This document shows, one piece after another, positions 18,457 through 27,735 of a stretch of 64,000 bases of DNA. Below the pieces are notes generated by a model. It was not told the DNA's origin, made no database searches, and was given only the letters and a program-made list of their open reading frames with translations. Position numbers and translations under genes: made by a program. The first letter of the stretch is position 1. The number at the start of each line of letters is the position of its first letter. Source of the DNA: Gottschalkia purinilytica (GTDB taxonomy: Bacteria; Bacillota; Clostridia; Tissierellales; Gottschalkiaceae); assembly GCF_001190785.1 (NCBI RefSeq), contig NZ_LGSS01000002.1, forward strand, positions 248,001 through 312,000, in the 5' to 3' direction.

Positions 18457-19555
18457 ATTGTGTCCTCCATTTCTTTTTAAACCACATTACTAGAATAAAT
18501 ACTATAGGTATAACAAATATAGTAATTCTATCTAAAGTTCCTGTATATAAATCAGTGTATTCATAAACTTCAGATATATTTTGTGGTACAGTGCTTAAAA
18601 AATATATTAAAAGCATAATTGGTATTACAAAAGGTTTTTCACTTTTAGCTTTAAATAGTCTGCTTATAGTAAGTGAAGATGTAAAGAGTATAGCTGATAA
18701 AGTTGTAAACATTATAAGAATCCAAATTGTTATCATAATACCATCAATATTCTCAATAAAAGCACTTGGTATTTTTACACTTCTCATAAGAGACATAAAT
18801 GGCCATATTTGACTTTCTAATAGCTCTTTTCCATACTTTCCTAGTGTCAATAAATATATTACTAAATTAAAGGCAATTACTATAACTACAGCCCATAAAT
18901 TATATTTCAGCAGGTCTTTTTTATCATCCTTAATGAATGGGGTAAATATGTAAATCATCTCAAATCCTGAAATTGATAAAAGTATTTTTGATATAGAACT
19001 TATTATATCTTTTATGGAAACATCAAATAAAGGAAAATAGTTTGAAAAATTTATGTCTACCGCAACAACTAAAATTACAAATATAACTGGTACAAATATT
19101 ACAGGAGTAACTAAAGTAAATATCCTAGCCATACTTTCTATTCCACTTCTTACTGAATGTGCACATACAATAACTATTGTTATTCCTATAACTTGTATTG
19201 GTGTTGCATTTAGTAAATATACTCTTATAACTTCCATGAAAATCCTCAAGACTAAAGCTCCAGCACTTAAAATATGTAGAAAAAATATAAAACTAATAAG
19301 ATTTGCTATAGGTGTAGGGAGTAAATCTTTTCCAAACTCCACCAAAGTTTTTCTTTCATATCTTGCTGCTACCTTTGTCATAATCACTACTAGAATCATT
19401 AAAATTATACCTGCTATTATTAAGGAAATCCATCCGCTACTTCCTACTTCAGCAGCAAGAACACTTGGTAAGTTTAAAACTCCTACTCCTATTACTGTAT
19501 TGACTAGCAGTAATAAGTTCTGAGTCTTATTTATATTATTATTCCTATCCATCAT
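18446..19555 (-). CDS. gerB: GerB-family spore germination permease (second copy)
   Basis: 369 residues with about ten membrane helices, as in the GerAB/APC-type family. Typical family segments are NKTQNLLLLVNTVIGVGVLNLPS at the N-terminus (split here: NKTQNLLLLVN, then TVIGVGVLNLP), an ENIDGIMITIWILIMFTT helix, and the C-terminal FKKKW. GerB subunits bind germinant amino acids or sugars in the spore inner membrane. The gene lies 12 bases after gerC (first copy) and overlaps the following gerC. Substrate unknown. Confidence 0.95.
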   Translation of the reverse strand: MMDRNNNINKTQNLLLLVNTVIGVGVLNLPSVLAAEVGSSGWISLIIAGIILMILVVIMTKVAARYERKTLVEFGKDLLPTPIANLISFIFFLHILSAGALVLRIFMEVIRVYLLNATPIQVIGITIVIVCAHSVRSGIESMARIFTLVTPVIFVPVIFVILVVAVDINFSNYFPLFDVSIKDIISSISKILLSISGFEMIYIFTPFIKDDKKDLLKYNLWAVVIVIAFNLVIYLLTLGKYGKELLESQIWPFMSLMRSVKIPSAFIENIDGIMITIWILIMFTTLSAILFTSSLTISRLFKAKSEKPFVIPIMLLIYFLSTVPQNISEVYEYTDLYTGTLDRITIFVIPIVFILVMWFKKKWRTQYDK

Positions 19556-19567
19556 ATAAAAACCCCC

Positions 19568-20731
19568 CTACCTTATACTTCCTATTCTTCTGATTCTTGC
19601 ATCTACTTTTACATTTATATCTACTTTTGGAAATATGCTATCCCAATCATCTCTTATACTTTCCCATAAATCCGGTTCAAATTTACTTAGATGTTCTCCT
19701 ATTCCTATGAGATCTATATTAAGGTCTCCTTGTAACTTATTTATTGTAAAATCAATTTCTCTTTTTATTCTTTTTTCTGCCGATTTTTCTATCTCCTTTA
19801 TTATCTTACTATTCATAAGCTCTGGCTTTTCATCTTGTAGATATTGCTGTATTCCCCCACTTGTAGCTATCATTATATCCATTGATATTTTATCATCTTC
19901 TATTTTTGCCTTTCTTCTGACTCTTATATTGTCTACAATATATGGTATATCTACTTCTTTATAAGGCACATCAAAAATATCAGCTTGAGATCTTTCTTTT
20001 AAAAATGCAACTGATCTAGTCTCTTTTTCTCCTAACCATCCTATAAATCTATAGTCCTTTATTGCTGCACTTCCTGCTACCTTTATTTCATCTTTAGTTG
20101 CTGTAACTCTAGGTATTAAAGCTGTTTTATATTGTTCTAAAGATGTAGCTACTTCGTCTAAAGTTTGGGGTACATATATTGACATCACATTTTTTTTATA
20201 AGCTAGTCTCCATAAATACTCACCTACCTTAGGGATCATTTTAGGATTAGTACTCAATATGTCATAAGCATCTCCTTGTGCTACGAATAAATTTAATTTA
20301 CGAGTTAACTGATTATTTCTTAATAATCCATCTAAAAGCTCCCTTAGATAAATTGGATCTTTCACCAAATTACTTCCAAATACTGTAATTTTGCAATGTT
20401 TATAATAAGGATCAGTGCTCATCTTATTTGCAAATTGAACACTTGCCTCATAAGGATTTTGAGCTTCAGTTTTAAATACAAAGTTAGCCTCCTCTGGGTG
20501 TTCACTACCTGTTTGCACTGTTTTAAGATTAGGCATAGAGTAGCTAATTGCATATCTATTAACATATGGATTTTTTAGTTCGCTAGCTTCTTCTCCCTTA
20601 TGTTGTTTAGCTAAATCCATTCCCATAATAATTACATAGTCACGTTCATTTATTTCTATTCTGTCCCAACATCCTGTTAATAAAATAGATATCATAGTAA
20701 TTAATGCTACAATTCTAAGTCTTTTACTCAC
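19568..20731 (-). CDS. gerC: Ger(x)C-family spore germination lipoprotein (first copy)
   Basis: 387 residues. The signal peptide ends in lipobox LLTGC, followed by WDRIEINERDYVIIMGMD. The C-terminus matches the family (FEPDLWESIRDDWDSIFPKV). It overlaps the preceding gerB by 8 bases, pointing to translational coupling. Compared with the other GerC copy, the fold-wide pattern is the same and many blocks are identical (ALIPRVT.., IDWLG/IGWLG, RRTGSIK/RRIGSIR endings). Confidence 0.95.
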   Translation of the reverse strand: MSKRLRIVALITMISILLTGCWDRIEINERDYVIIMGMDLAKQHKGEEASELKNPYVNRYAISYSMPNLKTVQTGSEHPEEANFVFKTEAQNPYEASVQFANKMSTDPYYKHCKITVFGSNLVKDPIYLRELLDGLLRNNQLTRKLNLFVAQGDAYDILSTNPKMIPKVGEYLWRLAYKKNVMSIYVPQTLDEVATSLEQYKTALIPRVTATKDEIKVAGSAAIKDYRFIGWLGEKETRSVAFLKERSQADIFDVPYKEVDIPYIVDNIRVRRKAKIEDDKISMDIMIATSGGIQQYLQDEKPELMNSKIIKEIEKSAEKRIKREIDFTINKLQGDLNIDLIGIGEHLSKFEPDLWESIRDDWDSIFPKVDINVKVDARIRRIGSIR

Positions 20732-21833
20732 TACTCTTTACCTCCTTTCTATTCTTATATAAATATATAAAGAATAGTAAAATAGGTATTATAACTGTTG
20801 TAACTATTTCTATTCTATTAAGTATTAATAATCTAAATTTAATTATCTGATCATAATTTTGTGGTATACTAGCTATTATATAAGCAATAACGATACAAGG
20901 TATTACAAATGCTTTTGAGTCTTTGCTCTTAAACATCTTACTTAAAATTACAGATCCACCAAATAAAAAAGTTGTTAATGAAGAGAATATAAGTAATATC
21001 CAAATAGCCATCATTATGCCATCTAAGTTTTCAATAAATGCATTTGGTATATCTATACTAATCATAGCAGCCATAGTTGGTACTAATTGACGACTAAGCA
21101 TTGCTACTCCTTGCTTTCCTAGTATTATTACATAAGTTGATATATAAAATACTGTAACTATTAACATTGCAAAAACATTATATTTTAATAATCCCTTTTT
21201 ATCATTTTTTATATATACAGTAAATAGAAATATAAGTTCAAATCCTGAAAAATTCACTGGCATTTCTTTTAAGGATGTCATTAAATCCTTAAAAGAAAAT
21301 CTAAACGCGGGTAAATAATTCATAAAATTTATTTGTGTTATTAAGACAATTCCTATAAATAAAGTAGGTATGATAATTACCATGGTAATTATCATATACA
21401 TTCGCCCCATAGATTCTATCCCACTTCTAGCCAAATGTGCTATAGCTATAATCATTATTACTCCTACAATTTGTGGTGGGGTCCGTGGTAATAAAAATAT
21501 TCTTACAACCTCTATAAGAGACCTTAATGCAGCACCAGTTTTCACTGTGAACGCTATGAAATATAAGATACATATAATCTTTAATATGAAAGCAGGAACT
21601 AGCTCTTTTCCAAATTCAACTATTGTTTCATCAGAGTATTTTAATGCTATTTTAGTTACCATTACAGTAAGAATCATACTTATTAATCCAGCTATTAATA
21701 GAGTTATCCAACCACTTGTCTTCATTGTACTTGCTAATACATTTGGAAAGGTAAGAATTTCTATACCTATCACAGCATTTAAAATTATAATCATATTTTG
21801 AGTTTTATTTATTCTATTATTTTCATGCATCAT
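20724..21833 (-). CDS. gerB: GerB-family spore germination permease (first copy)
   Basis: 369 residues, the same length as the second copy, with about ten membrane helices. The N-terminus (NKTQNMIIILNAVIGIEILT) and the helix around ENLDGIMMAIWILLIFSS match the family. It follows gerA by 27 bases and precedes gerC with an 8-base overlap. It probably forms the ligand-binding subunit of a GerA-type receptor in the spore inner membrane. Confidence 0.95.
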   Translation of the reverse strand: MMHENNRINKTQNMIIILNAVIGIEILTFPNVLASTMKTSGWITLLIAGLISMILTVMVTKIALKYSDETIVEFGKELVPAFILKIICILYFIAFTVKTGAALRSLIEVVRIFLLPRTPPQIVGVIMIIAIAHLARSGIESMGRMYMIITMVIIIPTLFIGIVLITQINFMNYLPAFRFSFKDLMTSLKEMPVNFSGFELIFLFTVYIKNDKKGLLKYNVFAMLIVTVFYISTYVIILGKQGVAMLSRQLVPTMAAMISIDIPNAFIENLDGIMMAIWILLIFSSLTTFLFGGSVILSKMFKSKDSKAFVIPCIVIAYIIASIPQNYDQIIKFRLLILNRIEIVTTVIIPILLFFIYLYKNRKEVKSSE

Positions 21834-21860
21834 GATATATCCACCATCACATCTTATATT

Positions 21861-23435
21861 TTATTCATCACTAGGAGGCTGTAAGTCTTCATCTTTAAGT
21901 TTTCCATAGTGAGGTCTATACCTCATTCTAGGTAATGGAACTCTTATGAATGTATCTTTAAGATCATCATTAAACTTTCCTAAAACTGATATTGGAGAAG
22001 TATAAGGAATTCCAAAGCTTGAAAGATTACACAAGTGAGTTCCCATCACAATCAGTCCTATCATTATTCCATAAAAACCAAAGCTTGCTGCAAGTACCAT
22101 AAATGCAAAAGTTAATATTCTAGTAGCTATAGAAAAAGTATAGTTTGGTAATGCAAATGAAGCTATGGTGGTAATAGCTACTATGATAACCATGAGAGGA
22201 CTCACTATACCTGCTTCAACAGCTGCCTGACCAATAACAAGACCACCAACTACTCCTATTGTAGTACCTATAGGTCCTGATATACGAGTTCCAGATTCTC
22301 TTAAAAATTCTATTGTAAACTGCATCATAAATGCCTCTATGAAGGATGGAAAAGGTACATTAAGTCTAGTAGCTGCTATATATAGTGCTAAATCTGATGG
22401 AAGTATTCCTGGATGAAAAGATGTTATCGCTATATATAAAGCAGGTGTTAAAATAGAAATAAATGCTGCTGCATATCTTATGATTCTCATAAGAGCCGCA
22501 AGTGGCCATCTTTCATAATAGTCTTCTGAAGATTCAAAAAAAGTTGTAAATACTGCTGGTGCTATCAATGCAAAAGGAGTATTATCTACAAGTATCCCGA
22601 CTCTTCCTTCATATATAGCTGCTGCTACGGCGTCTGGTCTTTCTGTACTTTCCAATTGTGGAAATAATGAATAGTTACTGTCCTCTATAAATTCTTCTAT
22701 ATAAGCACTATCTAATACTGCATCAATATCAATCTTTTCTATTCTAGATCTAACTTCTTCTAATACTTCTTTATCAATTATATCTTCAATATAAAGTAAT
22801 GCTATATCTGTTTTAGATCGTCTTCCTACCTTCATGTATTTTACTTTTAACTTTGTATCTTTTATTCTTCTTCTAACAGAGCTTATACTAATCTTCAAAG
22901 TTTCATTAAATCCATCTCTAGGTCCTCTTACTAATGCTTCTGATTCTGGCTCATCTATTCCTCTCATATGCCAGCCTCTAGACCCTACTATTATAGCCTT
23001 TTTATAACCATCTATAAGAAGTACTGTGTCTCCTGACAACATAGCATCTATACATTCTGTTAAGAAGTCTACTTCTTCCATTTCTGAAGCAGATAAATTT
23101 CCTTCTTTTATAAGCTTATACAGTCCTTTTTTTATGTTCTCAGGTTCTCTTCCCCTTGCTTCTTGCATTAAAGCTTTTGTAATATTTTGTGTTATTAAGG
23201 CCTTATCTATAAGACCATCTACATAAGCTATAGCCAGTCTGCTACTTTGATCTGTTCCTACTAAAAATTCTTTATAAACAATATCATCACAGTCTTTGAA
23301 TTCTTCCTTCAATATGTCTAGATTCTTATCTATATTTTTTGAAATAGGGATCCTATTATCGTCATAATTATTATTATCATCATTGTTATTTTTTTTTCCT
23401 TTTCTACCAAATATTAATCTCCTTAAAAGACTCAT
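21861..23435 (-). CDS. gerA: GerA-family spore germination protein
   Basis: 524 residues, normal for GerA/GerAA. A basic, Asn/Asp-rich N-terminus precedes the soluble domains with GTDQSSRLAIAYVDGLID, GWHMRGIDEPESEALVRGPR and the second soluble lobe. Several membrane helices follow in the C-terminal half (RIIRYAAAFISILTPALYIA; SFIEAFMMQFTIEFLRESG; GPIGTTIGVVGGLVIGQAAV). It is the first large gene of the operon and the only GerA here, so it would be shared by both GerB-GerC pairs. GerA subunits form the multimeric germinant-gated channel. Confidence 0.97.
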   Translation of the reverse strand: MSLLRRLIFGRKGKKNNNDDNNNYDDNRIPISKNIDKNLDILKEEFKDCDDIVYKEFLVGTDQSSRLAIAYVDGLIDKALITQNITKALMQEARGREPENIKKGLYKLIKEGNLSASEMEEVDFLTECIDAMLSGDTVLLIDGYKKAIIVGSRGWHMRGIDEPESEALVRGPRDGFNETLKISISSVRRRIKDTKLKVKYMKVGRRSKTDIALLYIEDIIDKEVLEEVRSRIEKIDIDAVLDSAYIEEFIEDSNYSLFPQLESTERPDAVAAAIYEGRVGILVDNTPFALIAPAVFTTFFESSEDYYERWPLAALMRIIRYAAAFISILTPALYIAITSFHPGILPSDLALYIAATRLNVPFPSFIEAFMMQFTIEFLRESGTRISGPIGTTIGVVGGLVIGQAAVEAGIVSPLMVIIVAITTIASFALPNYTFSIATRILTFAFMVLAASFGFYGIMIGLIVMGTHLCNLSSFGIPYTSPISVLGKFNDDLKDTFIRVPLPRMRYRPHYGKLKDEDLQPPSDE

Positions 23436-23446
23436 ACTCTTCCTCC

Positions 23447-23656
23447 TTAAAAGATCCTAACACCTATAAAAGCAACTACTCCTACTACAATACACAAAAT
23501 GTCTAATACCTTTACGATCTTCCACACTCTCTCTTCACCTTTTAGCTTTAACCATCTTCCATCTACTATTAGCCCGTATACTCCTGCGAGAATAACAAAA
23601 ACAAAAAAGTATGCATCAAATATATATCTTAGAGTTTGTATGTCCACAACCATCAT
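23447..23656 (-). CDS. Small two-helix membrane protein of ger operons (CLC_0170-like)
   Basis: 69 residues with two membrane helices (YFFVFVILAGVYGLIVDG and VLDILCIVVGVVAFIGVRIF) joined by a short basic loop (RWLKLKGEERVWK). Small proteins with this layout and loop accompany gerA operons in clostridia. It lies 11 bases before gerA, with AGGGGG in front of its ATG, and is thus the first gene of the operon. Function is unknown; it may be an accessory subunit like GerD- or GerX-type small proteins. Confidence 0.8.
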   Translation of the reverse strand: MMVVDIQTLRYIFDAYFFVFVILAGVYGLIVDGRWLKLKGEERVWKIVKVLDILCIVVGVVAFIGVRIF

Positions 23657-23749
23657 CCCCCTAGTTATTTTTCAGTTATTACATATTAAAAAAGTTATAC
23701 ATTTTCATTTATTAATCTTTACCAATTTGAACAATGTTATACAAAAAAA

Positions 23750-23775
23750 TAGTGACCATATTAATATGGTCACTA
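23750..23775 (-). terminator. Terminator of ispE-gntR
   Basis: Perfect 12-bp inverted repeat TAGTGACCATAT / ATATGGTCACTA with a 2-base (effectively 4-base) loop, followed on the minus strand by seven U. Confidence 0.9.
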
Positions 23776-23787
23776 AATATATTTTAA

Positions 23788-24468
23788 TTACATTTGGCTT
23801 TCTGTTTTCTTCTTTGCTAGGTAGTCTCCTATACTATATATATGATCCTGAGAAGCCTCCTTAGCTTCCTCTGACTCTCTTTCTTTTATTGCATTTTTTA
23901 TTTTTTCATGTTCTTTCATAAGCTCTACCCCATTATCATATTCAGTAAAATAAATTACTCTAAATCTTTGAACATGATCTCTAAGTCCCTCTACTATGCT
24001 TGTAAGTTTTTCATTTTTAGCTGATCTTAATATAACATCATGAAATTCTGTATCTTTATCAATCATTCCTTCTGTATCTTTAGCTTTAACACAGTCAATA
24101 AATTCTTGAGATTTTTTTTCAAGTATTTCAATTTCTTCTTCTGTCATTCTTTCTGCAGCTAATGAAGCTGCTAATCCTTCTAGTAAAGCTCTTATCTCTA
24201 ATACATCTAAAACATCTTTTAATGATACATCTGCTACATATGCTCCTTTTCTAGGAATCATTACAAGTAGCCCCTCTAACTCTAACTTTCTTATAGCCTC
24301 CCTCACTGGAGTTCTACTAACTCCTAGTGTTTCTGCAAGTTGAACCTCCATAACTCTTTCTCCAGGCTTTAATTTGCCATTTAATATAGCTTCTCTTAAT
24401 GTTTCAAAAACTATATCTCTAAGCGGCCTGTACTCTTCTATATTTATCTTTTCTATATCTTTCAACAC
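23788..24468 (-). CDS. GntR-family (FadR/FCD subfamily) transcriptional regulator
   Basis: 226 residues. The N-terminal winged helix (residues about 12-80) reads RDIVFETLREAILNGKLKPG and LGVSRTPVREAIRKLELEG. The C-terminal FCD domain (about 88-215) has metal-binding candidates such as DKDTEFHDVIL. The family senses small carboxylates or acyl-CoA, but the ligand cannot be inferred. It lies 13 bases after ispE; this ispE-gntR pair recurs in clostridia. Its targets are not evident in the window. Confidence 0.92.
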   Translation of the reverse strand: MLKDIEKINIEEYRPLRDIVFETLREAILNGKLKPGERVMEVQLAETLGVSRTPVREAIRKLELEGLLVMIPRKGAYVADVSLKDVLDVLEIRALLEGLAASLAAERMTEEEIEILEKKSQEFIDCVKAKDTEGMIDKDTEFHDVILRSAKNEKLTSIVEGLRDHVQRFRVIYFTEYDNGVELMKEHEKIKNAIKERESEEAKEASQDHIYSIGDYLAKKKTESQM

Positions 24469-24481
24469 AATTTCTCCCCTC

Positions 24482-25333
24482 CTAAATAGTTTTGGATGTA
24501 ATGACTGTGTTTACTTTTTTGTTTAACTTTTCCTTACATTTTTCTAGATCATTTTCATTTTCAAATATTCCAAATACTGTAGAACCACTGCCACTCATTA
24601 TACTGCCTATAGCTCCATTTTCTATCATGTCTTTTTTTATTTCATTAATTATAGGATAGTCTTTTATCGTTACTGATTCCAATACATTTACCATGTTTTT
24701 TGCCAAATAATTTGTATCTTCTTTTTCTATACTCTCTATAAGTTTACTGGTATCTGGACGAATTTTAATATTTTTAAGATCTAATGAGTTATATACATAA
24801 GCTGTTGATACCTCTATTCCTGGATTTGCTAGTAGTATCAGTTTATTTGAAAAACTTTTAAGCTTTGTAAGTTTTTCTCCTATTCCTTCTGCTAGTGCAG
24901 TTCCTCCCATAATACAATAAGGAACATCTGCTCCTATTTTTACTCCAATGTCCATTAGTTCTCTTTCTGTAAGTCCAAGATTCCAAAGTTCATTTAATCC
25001 TTTTAATACTGCCGCTGCATCTGTACTTCCACCTGCAAGTCCTGCCGATATAGGTATATTTTTATTTATATTTATTCTTACACCTTTTTTTATATTAAAT
25101 TCATTAGACAGTGTATACCATACTTTGTATACTACGTTTGACGAATCTATAGGTAATTTTTCATTATCTGTCACTATTTCTATATTTTTATCTGTTTCTT
25201 CTATAGTTAGTGTATCTTTTAAGTCTATTTGTTGCATTATCATCTTAAGCTCATGGTATCCATCTTCTCTTCTTTTAATTACATCTAACGAGAGATTTAT
25301 TTTCGCATATGCATTCATAGTAATGATTCCCAT
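24482..25333 (-). CDS. ispE: 4-diphosphocytidyl-2-C-methyl-D-erythritol kinase
   Basis: 283 residues, the normal IspE length. It phosphorylates CDP-methylerythritol in the MEP isoprenoid pathway. The GHMP-kinase features are present: AYAKINLSLDV at the start with the key lysine, the glycine-rich ATP loop PISAGLAGGSTDAAAVL near 97-113, and the C-terminal motif IMSGSGSTVFGIF. AGGAGAG precedes the ATG. Followed by gntR. Confidence 0.97.
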   Translation of the reverse strand: MGIITMNAYAKINLSLDVIKRREDGYHELKMIMQQIDLKDTLTIEETDKNIEIVTDNEKLPIDSSNVVYKVWYTLSNEFNIKKGVRININKNIPISAGLAGGSTDAAAVLKGLNELWNLGLTERELMDIGVKIGADVPYCIMGGTALAEGIGEKLTKLKSFSNKLILLANPGIEVSTAYVYNSLDLKNIKIRPDTSKLIESIEKEDTNYLAKNMVNVLESVTIKDYPIINEIKKDMIENGAIGSIMSGSGSTVFGIFENENDLEKCKEKLNKKVNTVITSKTI

Positions 25334-25497
25334 TTGTCTATCTCTCCTATTGTAAATTTAATCCTTTAGTATAGTATAATATATTTTGTCCATAATATAA
25401 AAATTATTTTAGCAAATCTAAGCAATTTAAATAAAAAATAACCCTTTTAAGGCTATTTTAATAAACCATTCTAATGTTAACATTTATAAAAATAAAA

Positions 25498-25536
25498 AAT
25501 CTTCTTTGACATATTATATATTAATCAAAGAAGATT
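25498..25536 (-). terminator. Terminator of the M60 peptidase gene
   Basis: Perfect 12-bp stem AATCTTCTTTGA / TCAAAGAAGATT with a 15-base loop and a U-rich tail on the minus strand, 20 bases after the stop. Confidence 0.85.
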
Positions 25537-25555
25537 TTCATTTACTTAATTTGCT

Positions 25556-27484
25556 TTATTTAATTAGTACCCAAACATCTGACTGTCCTGGAGTATTTCC
25601 TTGTGTCCAATACTTGGCTTGATAAGTGTGACCATTATAAGTTACTTTATCTCCTCCGTTATATGGTTTATTTTTACTCCACTCTACTACAGTGTCACTT
25701 AATAACTTCCATACATCAGATTCTGATGGATTATTCCCTTGTGTCCAATACTTAGCCTCATATTCAAGTCCATTATAAATGACTCTTTCTCCACCAAGAT
25801 ACACTTTATTAGGATCCCACTGAGGTAAGTCATTACTAACTTTCTCTTTTGTCTTTACAGTTATAGGTTCACTAGTAGCATAGTTTCCAGCCTCATCGAA
25901 TGCCTTTACTGTATATATATAGGATATATTTGGTGTTAACCCTGTATCTGTATATGTAAGGCTAGTTGTTGTACCTATCTTTTCATCATTACGATATATT
26001 TCATATCCTTTAACGCCAATATTATCTGTAGATAGATTCCATTGTAATGTAATAGAATTTTCAGTTTCAGATATAGACTTTATTTGTGTTGGAGCTGTTG
26101 GAGCTTGATTGTCTTTATCTTGTTCTCCATCTTCTCCATTCATTATTTCATCAACATTTGAGTCTGTTAACTGCCAAATAGGCTTTGTTAATTGAGGTAA
26201 GTTTTTTATCTGCCCCTTTGTCTCTGTAGTAGGATATAGTCCCCACTTTTCAAAAAACGGTGTTAGATTATAATTAGCAGTTTTAGATGCTGTAACTATA
26301 AAAGTTTGTATTTTCTCAGCATCAGTTCCTGGTAATTTTGATTGTGGCATTTCACGATACGTACGTTGTATTGTTGGATAAAAATCATCACCAAATCCTA
26401 AATGAAGTTGCCAAAACATCACTAGCTTTAAAAATAAATCATCATTACTGTTAAAATCTCTAGATGGTTGTTGTAAATATTTAAATGCTTTATCATATAC
26501 TTTTTCTTCTTCTAGTCTAGTTTGGTTTCCAAAATGTTTTTGAATTGCTAATGAATATATATTGTTTGTAACTTCACCTGTACCTCCCCACATCCAAGCT
26601 CTCTGTTGATATGTATGTCCAAGTTCATGCCAAGGTCCCCATCCATCATGTTTAAATTGATATGAATTTAATATCTTATCTACAGCTGCCGAAGCATATG
26701 CAGTGTGATTATACCATGCATACATCCAATATCCTTCTTCACTAGTTTCTCTAAAGTGGTATCTATATGTTGTAGGTTTATGTCTATAATCTTTATCGTT
26801 TTTATCCAAACCTGTTAATTTATTAGCATGCTCTATCGCTTCATCAAAATACTGTAACAACTTTTCAGGGTTATCAACATGTCTAGATTGTTTTATTCCT
26901 GCAGTGATAATTGCATGTTTTGAAACTAGTTCAATAACTGGTACGTCACCATATGTACTTAGCATATTCTTCCAATCACTTAATGTATTCTTTCCTAAAA
27001 CAAAGTAAGGGATTTTTTGTCCTCCTTCAATTGTTACTGTTGGAGGTATATTAGTTTTCTCACTTTCATTTATAAGATAAACAATACCACCTTCTGGCAC
27101 TGAAATTTCATTTTTTCCTAGCGATAGTTGAATTCCGCTTTTATTACCGTCTTGATATTTTTTAAGAACAGGATCAGAAATTACAACCCTTGGATATACT
27201 ATTTGATCTGTAGAGCTTAAATGAATAGTTATAGGCTCATTTGGCTTCTTATAAATACCTGTCGATAAGTATTTACTTGGTCCCATTTGATATCTTTTAG
27301 TTGCAATATCTTGATCGAGATTTCCATTTTGTTCTAATGTAATAGTTGTTATATTTTCCTTTGTACTTGTTGTATAATTATCGTTTTGAACTACTACCGG
27401 ACTAGCATAGGCCATATATTCTGAAACAGGTGTAAGTATTAATCCCGATGATAGTACAAAAGCACAAGCTCTTTTTAGCTTCAT
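25556..27484 (-). CDS. Secreted M60-family metallopeptidase with FN3 and chitin-binding-type modules
   Basis: 642 residues. A signal peptide (LKRACAFVLSSGLILTPVSE) is followed by an M60-like peptidase region. Its zinc motif is WHELGHTYQQ, followed by the distal glutamate in WGGTGEVTNN, matching HExxH-x(8-28)-E. Near residue 475 a fibronectin type III domain begins (ITLQWNLSTDNIGVKGYEIY). Two CBM5/12-type modules end the protein; each has AKYWTQGN.P..SDVW. M60 enzymes cleave heavily glycosylated proteins such as mucins, and CBM5/12 modules bind chitin or related glycans. It stands alone with its own terminator, so it looks like an accessory gene inserted between sipL and ispE. No sortase or SLH anchor: probably released. 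Confidence 0.9.
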   Translation of the reverse strand: MKLKRACAFVLSSGLILTPVSEYMAYASPVVVQNDNYTTSTKENITTITLEQNGNLDQDIATKRYQMGPSKYLSTGIYKKPNEPITIHLSSTDQIVYPRVVISDPVLKKYQDGNKSGIQLSLGKNEISVPEGGIVYLINESEKTNIPPTVTIEGGQKIPYFVLGKNTLSDWKNMLSTYGDVPVIELVSKHAIITAGIKQSRHVDNPEKLLQYFDEAIEHANKLTGLDKNDKDYRHKPTTYRYHFRETSEEGYWMYAWYNHTAYASAAVDKILNSYQFKHDGWGPWHELGHTYQQRAWMWGGTGEVTNNIYSLAIQKHFGNQTRLEEEKVYDKAFKYLQQPSRDFNSNDDLFLKLVMFWQLHLGFGDDFYPTIQRTYREMPQSKLPGTDAEKIQTFIVTASKTANYNLTPFFEKWGLYPTTETKGQIKNLPQLTKPIWQLTDSNVDEIMNGEDGEQDKDNQAPTAPTQIKSISETENSITLQWNLSTDNIGVKGYEIYRNDEKIGTTTSLTYTDTGLTPNISYIYTVKAFDEAGNYATSEPITVKTKEKVSNDLPQWDPNKVYLGGERVIYNGLEYEAKYWTQGNNPSESDVWKLLSDTVVEWSKNKPYNGGDKVTYNGHTYQAKYWTQGNTPGQSDVWVLIK

Positions 27485-27684
27485 TTCGATGTGATCCTCC
27501 CTATATTATGGTTTTATATACTTTTATAGATCGATCTTGATTACGATTTTACAACAGAGTTCGATAGCCTACAAGCAAATAATTCCATAATATACAAAAA
27601 AGGTATTTATTCCTACAAATATTTCCCTTATAGAACTATAGGTTTAATATTCTTTCTAATACAAAAGCATTATAAGTAATAAAA

Positions 27685-27711
27685 AAGTATGCTATTTGTC
27701 TTAGCATACTT
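27685..27711 (-). terminator. Terminator of sipL-like gene
   Basis: 10-bp stem AAGTATGCTA / TAGCATACTT with a 7-base loop and U-rich tail, 25 bases after the stop. Confidence 0.85.
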
Positions 27712-27735
27712 TAGTTTTTTAAATTTATTTTTTTG

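Noticed and set aside
23788-24468. GntR protein as direct regulator of the ger operon
   Set aside because: No operator is visible before the ger operon, and a terminator separates them; proximity alone is not support.
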